Positions 1 through 13,277 are shown, counted from the first letter of the stretch. The stretch is 64,000 nt of DNA from Viscum album (GCA_963277665.1 OY728122.1:1547538868-1547602867); one strand, 5' to 3'. Program-made: numbers and translations. The notes: generated from the sequence alone by a model not told the origin.

Positions 1-456
1 TTTCATATGGCTATTCAAATAGTATAATACCCATGATTATGTTTTATTATGAAATTATTTATCCAGATCTTATTCATGTCATACCGTGTTCAAGATTGTT
101 TTTTAAGGCATGAGTTTTTAGTTAATAAACAATAAAAATGTTTATGTTTATGATATATTTCATTGTATTTTTTACCCTTATTAATCATTTGAGCTCAAAG
201 CTTTCTTATGTTTTATTTATTAGGGAATGCATATGTTTAATATGAATGACCTATAGGGATAAGCATATAGTAGTGGATGTCCCCAATAAAACATATATGC
301 TGTATTTATTTTCATATATTAATTTTGAACCTATTTATGTAACTAGTTTTCCTGAAATAATAAACTAATCAGTCTATTTGGATTTGATTCCTTATAATCT
401 TTCCAATGTATTAAAATAATTCACTTTCTCTGGGCTTCTGAGGTCGGGGTGTTACA
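1..456 (+). repeat. E1 5' LTR, 3'-terminal part
   Basis: This stretch aligns with the end of the 3' LTR (about 5660-6140): both contain the TGAGCTCA...TTTCTTATG block and the CCCAATAAAA block, and both end with GGTGTTACA. The similarity is clear but diverged, which indicates an old insertion. The LTR end at 456 is fixed by the primer-binding site starting three bases later. Confidence 0.75.
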
Positions 457-458
457 TT

Positions 459-470
459 TGGTATCAAAGG
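459..470 (+). other. E1 primer-binding site (tRNA-iMet type)
   Basis: TGGTATCAAAGG lies 2 nt after the LTR end GTTACA. It resembles the plant initiator-Met site TGGTATCAGAGC, which primes minus-strand DNA synthesis. Confidence 0.85.
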
Positions 471-589
471 AATTTTAGTAGAATGTTTGGAGACATGATT
501 TAGAAAACGTGGCTTAGTGGACATAACCCTAAGATAGAAATTGATGACAAACAAACTTGAATGTCATGTAATTTTAGTAAGGGAGAGAT

Positions 590-735
590 TATGCGGATCT
601 TTCTATAAAATACATCCATGTTTGGATACTACAAGTGGACAAGGTTTTGGAACAGATATACGTAAGAGTAACAAATTTGACAAGGAGTTTGGGGATATAC
701 CTAGGGTATCCCAGTACACACCAATATGCCTTATT
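590..735 (+). other. E1 copy of conserved leader block
   Basis: About 150 nt downstream of the primer-binding site, this segment aligns at base level with 54530-54640 (E3) and with the complement of 38470-38579 (E4). Shared pieces include AAATACATC, TGGATAC, and ACAGAT followed by GTA. In E1 it lies within a 69-codon reading frame starting at 541 whose relevant part reads GFGTDIRKSNKF. It could be a decayed short coding sequence or an untranslated RNA element such as a packaging or dimerisation signal. No known domain is recognised. Confidence 0.5.
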
Positions 736-1079
736 AGGACCCTAGTTTGAATCTTCCATAGGATATGCTTTGTATACTTAAAATTTTCATTTCAAACTTT
801 TATGAAGGAGTTAAATGTAATTTTCTTCTCAATGAAACCATGTTTTATGATTATGAGATTAGTTATGGATGGGATTTAAAATTATTTAAAGTATTTTTTA
901 ATATAGAGATTATACTTTAGGATTCATAATATTATCTAGTTTATTCCATTATTTAGAAATAGAGCCTTCCAAAAGTAATGAGAACTACAATAATCAACAT
1001 AAATAAAAGAGTAATAATAATAATTTCTTCAATTGGTATAAGACTATATTTTGAAGAGAAATAATACCTCAAACATTCT

Positions 1080-1560
1080 GATCATAAGAGGAGATAGTAC
1101 CATGCCCAAATAAGAAGGATAAAGAGTTTTCTAAGATTTCCTCTTTGGAATGAAGTAGGATAAGATGAGGAAAACTGGGAAAATGATGGATAAAGGGAAG
1201 ACGGGAAAGTATTATTTCCCACATGTGATATTTATGGATGGAAACAACTAGGTATATGCTTAAGTGGAAGTAGATACTGCTTCATGTGTGGATAAAAAGG
1301 CCACAATGATCATAACTTAATGATAAGGAATAAACATTCCTACATTCAATGCTTTTACTATCAGGATATGGGGAACTATAGAAATTAATTTCCCAAGAAT
1401 CATGTAAATATTTCATAGAAAAGGTAAAGGGAACAAGATCAAGCCTATGATGTCACTACAGTTGAAGTAGAATAAATAATGTATTTGTGTTTTTAGATTC
1501 ATGTACATTGTTATTATATTCTTGCTATAATAATTTTGAGATAAATATATGGATTGTGAT
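1080..1560 (+). pseudogene. E1 gag C-terminus (zinc knuckles) and start of protease, degraded
   Basis: Read across stops and frame changes, 1219-1400 shows cysteine/histidine clusters in the order expected for plant Gypsy gag: a degraded first knuckle, then CFMCG followed by KGH, then QCFYYQDMGNY. The fragment FLDS at about 1483-1500 sits where the protease motif (D-S/T-G) should be; it reads D-S-C, so the catalytic Gly is lost. E3 keeps the same three-knuckle order. No recognisable pol sequence follows. Non-functional. Confidence 0.55.
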
Positions 1561-2605
1561 ATAATAATATTTCATTATAGATTTGAGGTCATATGATGAA
1601 TTGTAAAAAGGAATTTATATTTAGTAAATGTTAAACTAATTAAAAACCCATGATTGAGGGAAAAACAACACTTAATATATATATGATGTTGATATAAGGA
1701 TGAATAAATTATTAATTCGGATATATACCAACTACCCTTGAATTGATTATTTTCTTGTTGAAAAGTGCTCTATGTTATCATCAATGGTGTTTATAACACT
1801 TTTTTATTAATGGAATATATCTAATAACATGTAACTTATATATGGAATATGGAAGAATTCATGTATCCTATATGGTTTCTATGGTAATTCATGTTATTAT
1901 CATATTTCAATAGAATACCTGATAAAGTTTTTCACATGTATGGAATGTAAAAAATTTAGAACGGATCCATATTGGTTAATGGTTAATGATTTTTTCATAT
2001 TATAAACTCATATAACTTTATTCTAATGTTTTAAATCATTATATCATGGAGTGTATAACCATTTATTAAATGGTTTAATTTTATCATTGCACAAGCTTTT
2101 AGTGGTTAATGTATTACTTCACCAACTGGCGTGACCTATTCCATGTGATGAAGTGTAGATAGTTCATGATTTAAATAAAGGATGAGTTATTAAATAGAAA
2201 ATTATATTTATAATCGTATAGGGTGGAATAGTTCCCCAAATCAAGGAAACATGTGTTAAATTTAATTTTGTAATATAAATATAATCTTTAATAATATTGA
2301 TGATTATTTTTTATAGTAGTCATATTTTTAATTTAATAAACATTCATTTAAAAATATTCTCAATCTCATTCCATAAAAACATCATAGTTTTATTTTTCAT
2401 CCATGTCTATGTTTTTACTTCTATCAAATTTCACCCCATTTGAAATCATAATTTTCTTATGTGACAACCTCATTTCCCTTAACAACTTTTTTGGAGGATA
2501 TTTTATTGACCCTATTTCAGATATGGATCTCCCACAATATAATTTTTCAGCATCAAACATTAACTTATGAAGACCAATATAAAATATCGATAAAGTAATT
2601 CTATT
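1561..2605 (+). other. E1 interior, unassigned AT-rich sequence
   Basis: I see no recognisable coding signature. A 78-codon open stretch on the minus strand (2390-2626) runs through the polypurine tract and looks incidental. The reverse transcriptase, RNase H and integrase expected here are absent, apparently deleted. Confidence 0.5.
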
Positions 2606-2618
2606 AAGGGAAGAATAA
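2606..2618 (+). other. E1 polypurine tract
   Basis: AAGGGAAGAATAA directly precedes the 3' LTR start TGTAACACCC; this is the expected primer for plus-strand synthesis. Confidence 0.75.
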
Positions 2619-5600
2619 TGTAACACCCTAAGAATTTACAGAAATATTTAATATATAATTCTTGAAAAACAGAGTCTCTAAAAAACCCCACTTTTTTATA
2701 ACCTACCTATTAAGAAAATTTTTTCTACCTCTTGGATTTAAATTTCCAAAAAAATATAAACAGTTTCATTTAGTAATATATTTAGTGTCAGATAATAATG
2801 ACATAATTTTTGGTAATTAGTTACTTGTCCTTATGAATAGTAATGAATAGTAAATTAGCCAATAGATATAAACATCACCCAAGAATGTATAAATAAAATT
2901 TATTCATCTTATAAATGAAAAATGGATCAAAGTATATGTATTGGTATTTTTTCATGTCATAAATATTCTGTATACAATATTATTATTAATTTAATAATTT
3001 TAAATGGAAATTTATTTTTATAAAAAGTAAAATGAATTGATACTTTATTTTATTATTTTTATTAGATAATTTTATGGGAGATTGATTAATATATCATGGT
3101 GTTATAAAAATTGTTTTCATTTTAAAGTTGTTTTTGGAAGAAATTAAGATTTTATTTAAAAATTAAATTAAAAATATTTTTAAAAATATTTTAAAAAATG
3201 GTTTTCAATCTTGAATTATACGTTTTTGAAAATATTTGTGGTGTATTTTTGATATTTTTCAAATATACTTGAATTTTTTCTGAATAGTACAAATACAGTT
3301 TTGAGTTTTCTATATGTTTAATGAAATAATAATGATATTATAATTTACAAAAAAATCGGGTCAACTTGAGTGAAATAAAATAATATAATAGGTGTCCCAA
3401 GTGGATAATACCATGGGATAATATCTTTGGGAAATCCTAGGGTGTTTTCAAAACCACTAATGAGGTGTCCTCTGAAATTAATAAAAAAACTCCCCCTTAG
3501 TAAAAATACCAATCCATTATTTTAGTTTATTTTATTAACAATTAATTTTACTCAAATATATAGTATTTTTAACTCCCTATGAGACATCCAATGGTTTCCT
3601 AATTCCCTCATGGTCCCAACTATCAAGTTGTAGGAGTTACTCTACAAGGTAATGGAATTCTCAACTTCTCTTTTCCATTCAAGTTCTCTTTTATGTGGTA
3701 TGTATTTCAATTATCCACACCATGTTATTTTTTTAATTTTATTTTGAAACTATACTATATTATTAGTATTTTATTAACTTGTTACCCCCACCCCTCTTTT
3801 TTAAATGTTTTCTAAAACCAGGATGCATAGAAGCTATGCAGCATAATTTTCATCTCTAAATCTCTCTCTTTTTCAGGAACTGATATTAAGTTATTTACTA
3901 TTAAAATCAATTGGATTATGTGAGGATATGTCATTACATATCCCCCTTACATTCTATATTATTTAATAATGACGAGATAACCTATTTTATCTAATAATAA
4001 TTTTTTATGAAATTTTATGTGACGTCGTTCGGCTACTGATTTTTCTTAACAAATTTCTCAACTTTTATTTTATTGAAAGTTCCTTTATAATATTTTTCTT
4101 TCCTCACCTCCATTAATCCAAATTTTATGATAACTACATTATAATAAATATAATTTAATTTTTTTTGATAATGTAATAATTCATCTTCAACTCTCATTTC
4201 TGAATTTTTATTACTATAAATGAAAACAGCAACAGATATGTGTTAATATATCACATTCCATGACAACGAATATTCAATTCTATTACTGTATTTAATTATG
4301 GTCATTAAATCATTTTTATGGTTGACCAATATAATAAGATTTTTATAATAAGTTATTTATTGTTATGGAATCTTTTTTTCAATATGATATAATTTTCTAA
4401 ATCAAAATGACATTGTTGGGATCAAAAATCACTAATTAACCCAAAAAATTATCATTAATGATTTATTTAATGATTCATATACACATCTAATAAACTAATG
4501 GTTTTTATAACAATTCAATCTTAAGGAAGTTCAATAATATCAAATAACGTCAACTCTATTCAACCATTATAATCTTACTTGTTTATCCTTACATCCATTT
4601 AATAAACCTGTCATGAATACACAGGAAGGAAATGCTCCCAAAAATGAAATTGATTATATTAACCCATAAAAAATCAATTAATGAACTTAAAAAGGTTATA
4701 ACAATTTAATTTAATGTTTATTTGGTTCTTTAGTCATTAATTTATGAACAAAAATTTGATTATTAAGGTCATTGAGATCATGTGAGGAACACCTTTAGAC
4801 TTAAGGTAACGAGTTTCCACCAAAACCTCCATTTTCATTCAGGTTTCATTTATTGTATTCATACCTCAGTGAAATTATAATGTATTATTATGTATTCCAT
4901 AGAAAATATATTTTAGTGTTATATATTTTCTTAGAAACTAGAATCCTTCTTTATTTTACGGGGAGTCACACGTTTTAAAAGGAACATTCAAAATTCCTTC
5001 CAAAATACAAGACAGTTTCAAGGGAATTTCTTAAATTCTTACCTATTTTCATGGAAAAAAATAATATATTTTTAAAAACCATTACCATTATAAAATAAAA
5101 AATTTTTATAAGGAAATTCTATATTGAATTAATTCTTGTTTTATACGAAGACTTTTCCAATAGAACTCTTACGTTCGATGTAAAATAGTATTTTTCTCAA
5201 GAAATACATGATGATTTTATAAGGGAGTCGTCATCTATTTCAATGATCATGAATTTTATTAAGTATGATATCATATAAAATATTTAATTGAATATGTTAT
5301 GATTATTTTGAATATGTATTTTCTATTCTAAAACCGTTCATCAATTATCTCTGAATGTGTAATTTTTAGACTTAATATTTTGAGAAAGTTATATAAATTT
5401 CATATGTTTGTTTCCACATGAATATATATGTGGTTTATGTTCATCCCCACTCATATTAGGAATTCATTGGACTTATTTTGTGATGTGGGGTCTGTTATAG
5501 TCCCACTATTCATCAGTAGGTCTCATGAGGCAAATTGAGATGGACATGGATGAGGCTGTTCCCATTTTGAGATATGGTTTTGGCTTAGGCCTTAATAAAT

Positions 5601-6140
5601 ATTATACTCTTTGGATGAGGACATGATGGTATGTTTATGAAATTATGGCATATGAATTTCCATTAATATGAAGGTATAAATTCATAGTTCATGTGATTAT
5701 TCGACAAGTATAATAATCATGATTATGTATTATTAAGGAATTATGATTCAAACACTTATTCATTCTATAACATCTTTCTATTAATTTATGAAGGCATGCA
5801 TTTTTAGTTATTCACTATGCCTAATGTTATTTTTTATATAATCTTCTATTTTATTTATTTCAATTACTAAGTGTTTGAGCTCACCCCTTTCTTATGATTC
5901 ATTTTACCATGACATGAAGAAGTTTATAATGAATGGCCAGTGGAGATAAACATAGAGTTGGGAATTCTCCCAATAAAAAATATATTGTATTTCTTTTCAA
6001 GTTGTAATGTTGATCCAATGTATGTATCTGATTTTCCAAAACAAAAAAAATTTAGGGACCGTTGGGATTTGATCCTTGCAATAATTCCAAAGTATTAAAT
6101 TAATACTCATGCTCCAGGCATCTGTGGTTAGGGTGTTACA
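2619..6140 (+). repeat. E1 3' LTR
   Basis: 3522 bp, beginning TGTAACACCCTAAG and ending GGTTAGGGTGTTACA, flanked on the left by a polypurine tract. The last ~480 bp match the partial 5' LTR at 1-456. The sequence is very AT-rich, with no coding content that I recognise. It shares a TGAGCTCAC...TTTCTTATG block with the E3 LTRs (about 60940), so E1 and E3 are probably related families. Confidence 0.8.
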
Positions 6141-6839
6141 TTTCTATATTTTATAGTCAGGGAGAAGTGTGAGTGTGTATGTGTCTATTTATATTAGTAT
6201 AATGACTCACATTTGATTGATATGCTAACTCGGCCGTATTCCCTAAACACTGGAAGATTGGAGGCATGCGTGGGTTACTCATAGTTTAGGTCCCTTCAGA
6301 ACAGGTCCTGTTAGATTGGTATTGGTGGTGATCTATTATACCATATAATAGGAGAATTTTTGTTTGGTTTTGGGAAATAGTTCTATGTGTTTCATGTTTG
6401 TATTTTTGGTTGTTGACTCTATTTTTTTTATAGTGTCCAACATAACCATATAACCAGAGCTTATCACACACCTTCCGACTAGGTAAATGTAGACATTGGT
6501 CATAGGGAAAGAATTTGTAAATTCAACATATATGAATGGTTTGTTGTTTTTATTTCCTTATAGAGTCATATCTCCATATATAATCATTGATAGGGGTACA
6601 TCTTATTTATCATGGGATGCCACCGTAAAAAAATCGTTCTTAGATTACACTATTGATCGCAAGGATGATCTGACATGCGATTTGTCTCCAGTATAGGCAC
6701 ATGAACCAGAGATAGTACCTTCATGTGGTTTACCAACTATACCATAATCTGTAGAGTATCATATAGTTCTTGATGAGTCAACTGAAGATGCATGTAGGCT
6801 GAGTGTGATAGATGAATTTTAGAGGTAGAGACCTCCTAG
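6141..6839 (+). other. Unassigned sequence between E1 and E0 gag
   Basis: Continues directly from the E1 right end and probably belongs to the 5' part of E0 (leader and early gag). Short open stretches occur on both strands (for example 6496-6696 on +) but match nothing I can name. Confidence 0.4.
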
Positions 6840-7545
6840 GGTTTAAGGGGAACTAGAACCCATGGTTGTTGAGGGATGGAAGAGATAGTCACATGAGATA
6901 TTCACCGTATTATGGAACCTAAATATTATATGGTGATCCTCATAGAGAGTTCAATTTAGGGATCTACAAGTTGATGGTGTAAATTATTGACTCATTCTCA
7001 TGACGAGATAGATAATAGTTGGTTAAATGATAGGTGACTATTTAGGGACATGTTTTATCTAGTAATATGGTGATTAGAATGAATCCATGGTATTTATTAT
7101 CTTAAGTAGGTAATTTTCACCATGGGGGTGTATTCAGAGAGGTTTACTAATCTTTGGTGAAACATCATAGATACAGTGTGTGATAAATTCATAAAATTAC
7201 ATAAAATTGAGTAGAGATTATTTAGGGATACCAGTACATTAGTGATATCTTTTTTACATTCCAGCCTATCAAGGAGTGCTTGATCAAGAATAGGTAGTGG
7301 AGAGATTCCTAGAAGTGGAGATGCAAATAGTGGGTACTTGTAGTGGGAATCTTAGAGATGAGACCCCAAACAGATGTAGATGATAGAATATGTAGAAATT
7401 TTGGATTTCCATTTGGTTTGGAAGATAATCTAATGAAATATAGACTACGATACAAGGCTGTAAGTATGTCTTGATCAAGCTGAGGGAGAGTCGGTGTTTC
7501 TCATGTGATGGTCAAAGACATCATGCATGTAATTTTCCAACATGT
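6840..7545 (+). pseudogene. E0 Gypsy gag, degraded
   Basis: Weak similarity in the order of a plant Gypsy gag: a segment reading ELEPMVVEGWKR followed by EIFTVL (compare the AEDWL...F.VL core of retrotransposon gag). A C-terminal cysteine/histidine cluster, CFSCDGQRHHAC, lies at about 7488-7523, with altered spacing compared with CX2CX4HX4C. Many stops and frame changes. It is followed in the expected order by protease and RT relics, which supports the call more than the local similarity does. Confidence 0.45.
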
Positions 7546-7639
7546 CGTACAACTGATCAGGAGATGGTCAAGGAACAATAAATCTAATGAAAAATAAATG
7601 AGATGGGTCACCCATAAGGTGGATTATGTGGAAAATGGG

Positions 7640-7870
7640 TCCTTTAGAATAACATTAAGTGGTAAGAGTTTTTACCTATTACTAGATCCATCAAAATGTG
7701 GTCCACTCCAGTGTCAGGGAGCTTCTGGTCGGGTAATAAAATGATTGATGGAAATAGATCCCTATGACCATGAGGATCCCAGGAGAATATTTTATATAGT
7801 TCGTGTCCTTTAAATCTTATATATAGTGTTACAGACACATTTTTATGTCATTACTTTCTTTAAACTTCGA
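7640..7870 (+). pseudogene. E0 protease region, very weak
   Basis: The position between gag and RT is right. A stretch containing ASGRV and then DPYDHEDPRRIF resembles the linker that precedes Gypsy aspartic proteases. I cannot find the D-S/T-G active site. Assigned mostly by context. Confidence 0.25.
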
Positions 7871-8229
7871 TTTATCATGATGTATAGATGCTGGTAGAGA
7901 CTTTTGCTCGACAATTGCTCTAGGAGACTCAAATGCTGGGTAGCTCTGTGATTGGGCATTTATGCTGATTGTGAAATAATAAACATGGAGGGGGATATTT
8001 GTTTAGTCTATATTTATATAAGTAATGATGTATTATAGAATAATATTATCTTGGTAGTTTCTATCAAAATTTCATCACCATATTGAAAATTTTATGTGGA
8101 GGATGCGATGAGTAAAAACTAATGGGATGGAGTTTCCATATGCAGTTAAAAGGATTTCATGGAGGAGAAATAGAGGATCATGGATAATAAAGTGAATCAT
8201 ATTAATCCCTAGTTAAATACCATGAAAAT

Positions 8230-9205
8230 TGGATGAGTGGATATTACGGGATACCAATTCCCTATGGAAGTAGTGGAGTTTGAGAACATCTTCCCTGGGG
8301 ACGTTCCATGCATATCTCTCTACCAAGAGAAAGAATTCATTATTTTCCAACACCCTTTAATATCCCTAATATCTATACCTATATATTGGATAGATACCAA
8401 TGATTTTTGGGATATGAGGGTTCATTTGGGAGACTTACATGAGAATATCTTTGTGAGACCCTGTGATTCCCTATAGATAATCCATAGTGTCATCTTTGAT
8501 GACGGTGGGTGATATTATTACAATAGGTGTGGATTATTGTATCATGAACCTGGTGAACATGAAGAATATGTATCCTCTAATGATGATCGATGACCACGTC
8601 AATCAGTTGATATGTGCAAGATGGTTCTTGAATATTGAACATAGATCAGGTTATCACCAACTGCTAGTACAAGATGATGATATACCAAATATGGAATTAA
8701 AATTTTTATATCATCACTATGAGTTCATGGTGAACCAATTTACCATGATGAATTCTCTAGAGGTGTTCATGGTACTGATGAACAAGATATTCCACTCATT
8801 AATAGAATAGTTTTCTATTTTCTTTATTTGAAGATAACCTAGTACACTCAATGTTTGAGGAGGAAAACATATGACAGTTGAGGATGGCCTTAGACACACT
8901 CCAAGACCTCCAGATTTATGGAATTATCTCAAATATTTAAATTTGGATTCAATTGGTCCACTTCCTTGGACACATCAACATAGAGAAATTATTAAATGTG
9001 GACCCAGTGAAGGATGAGGCGGTGCTAGCTTGGGATGAACCTAAGAGTTTTATCGGGGTGTGGAGTTTCCTTGGTTTCATTGGGTACTATCAAAATATTA
9101 TACCATATTTATACAATGTGGATGCTACATTGATATCTTTTACCAAAATGGTCAATATTTCTTTTAGATTAAAAGGTGAAAAAAGTTTTATCAGGAGATG
9201 ATGAA
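8230..9205 (+). pseudogene. E0 Gypsy reverse transcriptase, degraded
   Basis: This is one of the clearest coding relics in the AT-rich part. In order: the pre-RT motif FENIFPGDVP (8277-8306), a segment like the conserved peptide that leads into the RT fingers, HRSGYHQLLVQDDDIP (about 8640-8690; family form is LRSGYHQ...DIPKTAF), YHHYEFMVNQF (about 8710-8745), then FLGHINIEKLLNVDP and WSFLGFIGYYQNIIP (8956-9110), the connection after the catalytic palm. The catalytic Y/F-x-D-D box is lost: that region reads LFEDNLVHS. At least two frame changes and several stops separate the pieces. RT copies the element RNA to DNA in the virus-like particle; this copy cannot function. Confidence 0.85.
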
Positions 9206-9560
9206 GAGGTTTATGGGTGCCACCTATATTGAGATTATTTATTGAGGGTGTTATATATGTCATGTTCTATGATTCCTCAAGGACCAGACATGGTTGTGTC
9301 CTGATATTTGTATGTGGTGATTTACTATGTTTCATGTTTTTTGATACCACATGAGAAGTGTTATGCAACCCGTAGTATTAATCTATTAGTGGTAGCCTTC
9401 CAAAAAAATGATATATAGACACTACTTGATGGGAGATTGAATTATCATATGCTCTAACCACAATATTATCATGTATATATTCTCTAAAATTATTCTTAAC
9501 ATGAGAAAAAAAGTTATAAAGATCCTCTAAAACTATGCATTCATGTTTTTATATACTTTA
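9206..9560 (+). pseudogene. E0 RNase H region, degraded
   Basis: Lies between RT and integrase relics. Fragments such as SMIPQGPDMVVS and KCYATRSINLLVVAF resemble the DASxxGxGxVLMQ and NYPTHDLELAAVVFAL regions. Catalytic acidic residues are not recognisable. Called by order and weak similarity. Confidence 0.45.
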
Positions 9561-9939
9561 GGGAAGGGGAAGGTGGTGGTAAACACTCTAAATAGGAAAT
9601 CTTGTTATTAGATATTGGTCGAGGTGTCAAAGAATTTAACATTTTTATAGTTTTCCTCTGTGGAAAAAGATAGTTCATCCTATCATCAATAAATGGTTCT
9701 TACCCAACCACTTTTATAGTATTTATGGGAGTCTCAAAATGGACATACAATCTCTGATACCTTATATACAAATATATCCCTTAAACATACTCTTCATGGA
9801 TATTCTAAAGGTGGGTAACACACTATCCATTTTATATGATGTATGATGGTATTTTTGGGGTTGCAAGAAGAGATAATGGGAGAGTTTCAATAATCAAATA
9901 TTTTAGCAAATAAAATTTTGGATATGATGTAATAGGACT

Positions 9940-10430
9940 TCTTATACCAGTTTTGGTGGATCAGATGTAACAGATGTGTTATAGAGTTTTTTCATAGATG
10001 CCTCAATTGTAAAAAATTGAAGGATGATCACTAGGTTCCAATAAATTTAACTGAACCCTTGAGGTTCCAAAAATTAAGTGGGATGGGTAATCCAATTGAT
10101 TCATAACCAGGTTACCATGTATGTCCAAGGGACACATTTCCATCATAGTGATCATTAAATAACTCACAATAAAGTCCCACTTCATAGAATTTCAATAGAA
10201 GTGCTTGGTATATATTTTTGATTGCTCGTATATGGAGGATATAGTATGGGTCAAGGGAGTTACCAGAATGATTGTTTCATATAATGATTCTTTCTTTAGG
10301 TCACAATTATTCAGAGGATTGTTGGAGGCCTTCAGGACTCATTTTAATTTTATCAAGGTGTTTCACCCCCAGACTAAAGGCCATACTGAGAAAACCATTG
10401 ATGATATATAGGTAACGTGTCGGGCTTCCA
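9940..10430 (+). pseudogene. E0 integrase zinc region and catalytic core, degraded
   Basis: RCLNCKKLKDDH at about 9993-10030 corresponds to the last part of the HHCC zinc motif of Gypsy integrase. Further on, 10205-10411 is an open stretch with GVTRMIVSYNDSFFRS, the place of the second catalytic Asp (family: GVPxSIVSDRDPRF; the Asp is mutated here), then HFNFIKVFHPQTKGHTEK with the conserved FHPQT box and the catalytic Glu position. Integrase inserts the cDNA into host DNA. Stops split the domain; non-functional. Confidence 0.8.
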
Positions 10431-10699
10431 TGTTATATTTTTAGATACAATAGAGAAAATCACCAACCTTTGGGGGTGTTTTCAAACAAGCACTAAAATT
10501 AAACTGTTGATATGGAAGCATTTTAGGCCTCATAGGGGTGGTCCTATAGGACACCACATTGTTGTACTGATCCATTAGAGTCATTAATCATGGGTCCAGA
10601 GTCTCTGTGATAAAAAAAATGTGAAATTACATTTCATCTATGAGTTGATGGGGACTACATAGAGCCATAGGACATTCTATGAGGTCAGATGATGGAGTC

Positions 10700-11095
10700 T
10701 TTTAGTGTTTGATGAGGGAGGACATGTGTTCCTAAGGGTCTCAAGTTGACATGGATTATAAATATCTAGATGAGGGATTTGGATATCCAAGATATTCATT
10801 AGAGGATTCCATATATATTATAGACTTAGTGATCTACCCAACCGCTTAGCCCTATCACTGAAATTAGACCGGCTGCAAGACATCTACCTTGTGTCACGAC
10901 TAAGGATGTACATGAATGACTCTTCACATGTTATCCACCAGGGTGAGATAAAAATCAAGGATATATCTACCTTTACTGAGTTCTTTGTAGAGACAAAGGA
11001 TCAGTATGAGAGGATCCTTCATGCGAGATCAATTCTATTGGTTTATACGACGTGGAAGCATCGGAATAATTGATTATTTTTAGAGCATTGCAATA
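10700..11095 (+). pseudogene. E0 integrase C-terminal domain with chromodomain-like tail, degraded
   Basis: GGHVFLRVSS (about 10725-10755) matches the GDHVFLRVSP box of the integrase C-terminal domain; LPNRLALSLKLDRLQDIYLVSRLRMY matches, in two pieces, the RLALPPxLxxVHDVFHVSxLRxY segment. Next, 10891-11073 carries QYERILHARSILLVYTTWKH, the counterpart of the tail of E2 at 22904-23110. This tail is the chromodomain-like segment typical of Tekay/Del-type chromoviruses, thought to guide integration to particular chromatin. The coding trace ends near 11095. Confidence 0.8.
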
Positions 11096-13272
11096 AGAAT
11101 GAGTGATATTCTGAGGCCTTGTGTGTCTAGAATTAATAATTGAAATATGTTGAATATTCTAAAATAAAATGTGTAAATATTTCTTATAAAATTATAATAA
11201 CTATTTATTGGGGGCCTGGATCAGAAATTTGAAGACACCATTTTGTTTAGAGCATGGGATTGACCCCATTCATGGGATGATCTATCTCAGTGGTGAGGTT
11301 TGGGATTAAGTGCCTTTATGGTTAAATAATTAAATGAATTAAATTATTTAATTAAAATTCAAGATTTATAGTTTCATATTTATAACATTTCACTTATATT
11401 TTTTTTGTTTAGTTGAAAAAGATTAATATTTGGGAGGTTATGTTGGAGAGAGAGTTATAAAAGATCATGGAACAAGACATGAGATCTAGAGTATATCAAG
11501 GATCACTGCATCATAAGAGTGTGTGGATCTTACTACTATTGAAAATGAAGAAAAATTCATCATTAATGGTCAATACAATCTCTATGTAGGGTGATTGATT
11601 TGTTATTCCCACCGTATTATATATCCTGTTTCAAACATAGATGAATTCAATGAACAATAATTGATTCAATCGCCGATGATTGATTTATTTATGGTCAATT
11701 AAATTATTCATTTATTATTTTCCATATTTTTTCATCATAATCTACGTTAATGGGTTAAGGATAATTGAACAATGGTCAACGTTAGTTCCTTCTGTCTCGT
11801 GGATTACGGATCTATCCTTATTTTATACACATGTTTATCACAAGCATTTTCATTGGCATGAGGGGAGATTATTAAAGAAATATTTTATTGTTAGAAGACC
11901 ATATTTTGGTGAAATGGATCAAAACCATGGGTGTAGTTCAATATTATTGTGTGAGATCAAGTTTTATTAACGATGGAGGTTGATCATAGCAGGGTTAGAA
12001 AATATTTTAGATTCAGAGTCTTCTCTGATTAGATTGTGTGGATATAGATAGAACTTGTGGATGTTTTTCAAGAAGATTTGAATCCTAAAATATGAATCCC
12101 AAGAAATGGGAGTATAGAACAACCCCAGTTCAATGATATCAAGTGTGGATGCCAGTGAAAACATAATGTGAAATGATATGGAGGAGGACGCTAGTGGGAT
12201 CTTAGAATCCCATGTGACGCGGTGTGTAATCGAGATTTATAATCCATGTGGGACCCTTGGCAATAGAACTAGGATTTATGTATAGATTTAAATATCACAC
12301 GTTGTGTGACACAATATAAGTGTCTTAGTGTGTATCTAAAAGATTATTCATTCATTGGAAATATGAGCTTCATAGAATGGCCTAGAGTACACAGACATGG
12401 TATACAATACACATGAATGAGAAGATAGAATGGGCATGGTTTCAGGATGTCCATAAATCTCATGTAATATTTTTAAATTCCATTTTTATTGAAATTTACA
12501 TTAAACATGAGGCATCACCAAACTGGTACATCTATGGTTGGTTGTAGAGATCACATAGTGCTTGTACACACCATGTCCCTACATTATTTGTGTTTAAGGA
12601 ACATTCATTCATTATTATTGATAAATAATTGTTTTGGGTGTTCCCTTGGTCCACAACCTCAAGGGTAAAGTGTATAATTACTTACACATAGTTGGATTAT
12701 GATTCCCTTTGGAGGATGAGTCTCTGATATTGTTTGTGGTTTCCCTCCATGAAACTAGAGTATGTACCTATATCATTTTAATACCCCACCTGGGGTTTTT
12801 GGAATTAGTGTGTCCTTGAGTAGTGCAATAATCCTCAATATAGTAGGATTTTGTATAATAGTTCATGATATAACTAGAGTATGATCCTCGACATTAAGGT
12901 TTAATCCATATTGGGATCATAGTGTCCCACTATTGTCTGGGTGGGATCCTCTATCTGATTATCATTGTCTTTAGAGACTGTTGAGATTTTTTGGTTGGGC
13001 CCATATGATCATCACTTCTTGTATAATTTTCTCTATTAGTTGCATGGCTCATGGATTGGATTATACTTGAATGATCATTACTTTGGGAAAAATACTGTGG
13101 CTTCCATTTTGTTTGGGACCACATGGTGGTGTAGTGTCCCCCATAAATACACCTACAATTTCATTATAAAATGATTTCAACATTTTTGTTATGATTTGAC
13201 TATTCGAAATGATTCATGTTTAGTGTTTTAAAGGTTCTTTATATGGTATTTTTATACCCCCCTACATGGTCT
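11096..13272. other. Unassigned; possibly E0 3' end and LTR
   Basis: No coding signature is recognisable. An E0 3' LTR is expected here, but its 5' partner lies outside the window, so no terminal repeat can be shown. Possible polypurine stretches occur at about 11194 (TTGGGGGCC) and 11427 (TTTGGGAGGTTA), but neither decides a boundary. An open stretch at 11680-11970 on + matches nothing known to me. Confidence 0.4.
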
Positions 13273-13277
13273 CTAAT
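13273..13277. repeat. Copia target-site duplication, left copy
   Basis: CTAAT just before the left LTR; the right partner at 42609-42613 is CTATT, one mismatch, as expected for an old insertion. Confidence 0.6.

Larger units (their letters stand above)
1..6140 (+). mobile_element. E1: Gypsy-type LTR retrotransposon derivative, 5' end outside window
   Basis: The order is end of 5' LTR, primer-binding site, short interior, polypurine tract, full 3' LTR. The interior is only about 2.16 kb (457-2618) and keeps remnants of gag zinc knuckles and the start of a protease; I find no reverse transcriptase or integrase. The LTR begins TGTAACACCC and ends GGGTGTTACA. It lies upstream of the E0 gag and is probably inserted in E0, but the left target-site duplication is outside the window; the base run after the right end is TTTCT. 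Its gag is related to that of E3 (49948-61210). Confidence 0.8.

Noticed and set aside
11680..11970. 96-codon plus frame as a possible host gene
   Set aside because: No domain, no splice-site pattern or codon bias evident, and it lies between retrotransposon relics.
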